NCBI GenBank assembly: GCA_014728875.1
Contig: WJKV01000046.1
Coordinates: forward strand, 1-13,477
Origin: Candidatus Woesearchaeota archaeon
Lineage (GTDB): Archaea > Nanobdellota > Nanobdellia > Woesearchaeales > WJKV01
Length of the DNA: 13,477 nt
Reading direction: 5' to 3'
In this document: positions 13,452-13,477 of the stretch, in pieces
Layout of the letters: the number at the start of each line of letters is the position of its first letter
Position numbering within the stretch: the first letter of the stretch is position 1
Notes under the pieces: model-generated
What the model saw: only the letters and a program-made list of their open reading frames with translations
The model's database searches: none
Told to the model about the DNA's origin: nothing
Translations under genes and position numbers: made by a program

Positions 13452-13477
13452 TTTTGGTCATTTATAGCCTGCAGAAC

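Noticed and set aside
13452..13477. Terminator after the radical SAM gene
   Set aside because: Only 26 bases remain, with short T runs and no hairpin, which is too little to support a call.

Overview
The window looks like a stretch of an archaeal chromosome, most likely from a small-genome lineage. Woesearchaeota or another DPANN group is my best guess, from the style of the surface protein and the tight gene packing. Evidence for Archaea: AT-rich boxes of the TTTATA type sit about 26-30 bases upstream of several start codons, which implies leaderless or nearly leaderless mRNAs. An indolepyruvate:ferredoxin oxidoreductase (IorA/IorB) pair and a radical SAM protein that I recognise as COG2108-like are also typically archaeal. 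No rRNA, tRNA, CRISPR array or insertion sequence was seen. No stretch longer than 300 bases lacks a gene; the largest gap is 158 bases (2126-2283).

Left part (1-2125, minus strand): a membrane-anchored, modular surface protein runs off the left edge with 662 codons visible. It is preceded and overlapped by a 54-residue ribbon-helix-helix DNA-binding protein that starts with TTG. Between that regulator's start and its predicted TATA box are three copies of TACATA spaced exactly 10 bp apart, a likely operator.

Centre left (2284-7298, plus strand): one probable operon of a class I aminotransferase, IorA, IorB and an SLC13/DASS-type anion transporter. The last three genes are joined by ATGA overlaps. 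Together they describe transamination of aromatic amino acids, ferredoxin-linked oxidative decarboxylation of the arylpyruvates to aryl-acyl-CoA, and movement of a related anion across the membrane.

Centre (8643-7299, minus strand): a GT-A fold glycosyltransferase followed by a long-form nucleoside diphosphate kinase. The kinase stop codon abuts the transporter stop codon with no base between them.

Right part: divergent from the glycosyltransferase is a two-domain hotdog protein of MaoC type with a recognisable Asp/His active-site motif (8725-9834). Then come a DUF362 ferredoxin-like protein and a TatD-family metal hydrolase, 1 base apart (9878-11651). Convergent with these is a GHKL ATPase resembling RsbW/SpoIIAB (12198-11626). 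Divergent from the ATPase is the COG2108-like radical SAM protein (12309-13451). The last 26 bases hold nothing I can identify.

No classic defence or mobile system is visible. The most unusual items are the hidden regulator with its phased operator repeats, the transporter coupled to the ior genes, the double-hotdog protein, and the anti-sigma-type ATPase in an apparent archaeon.
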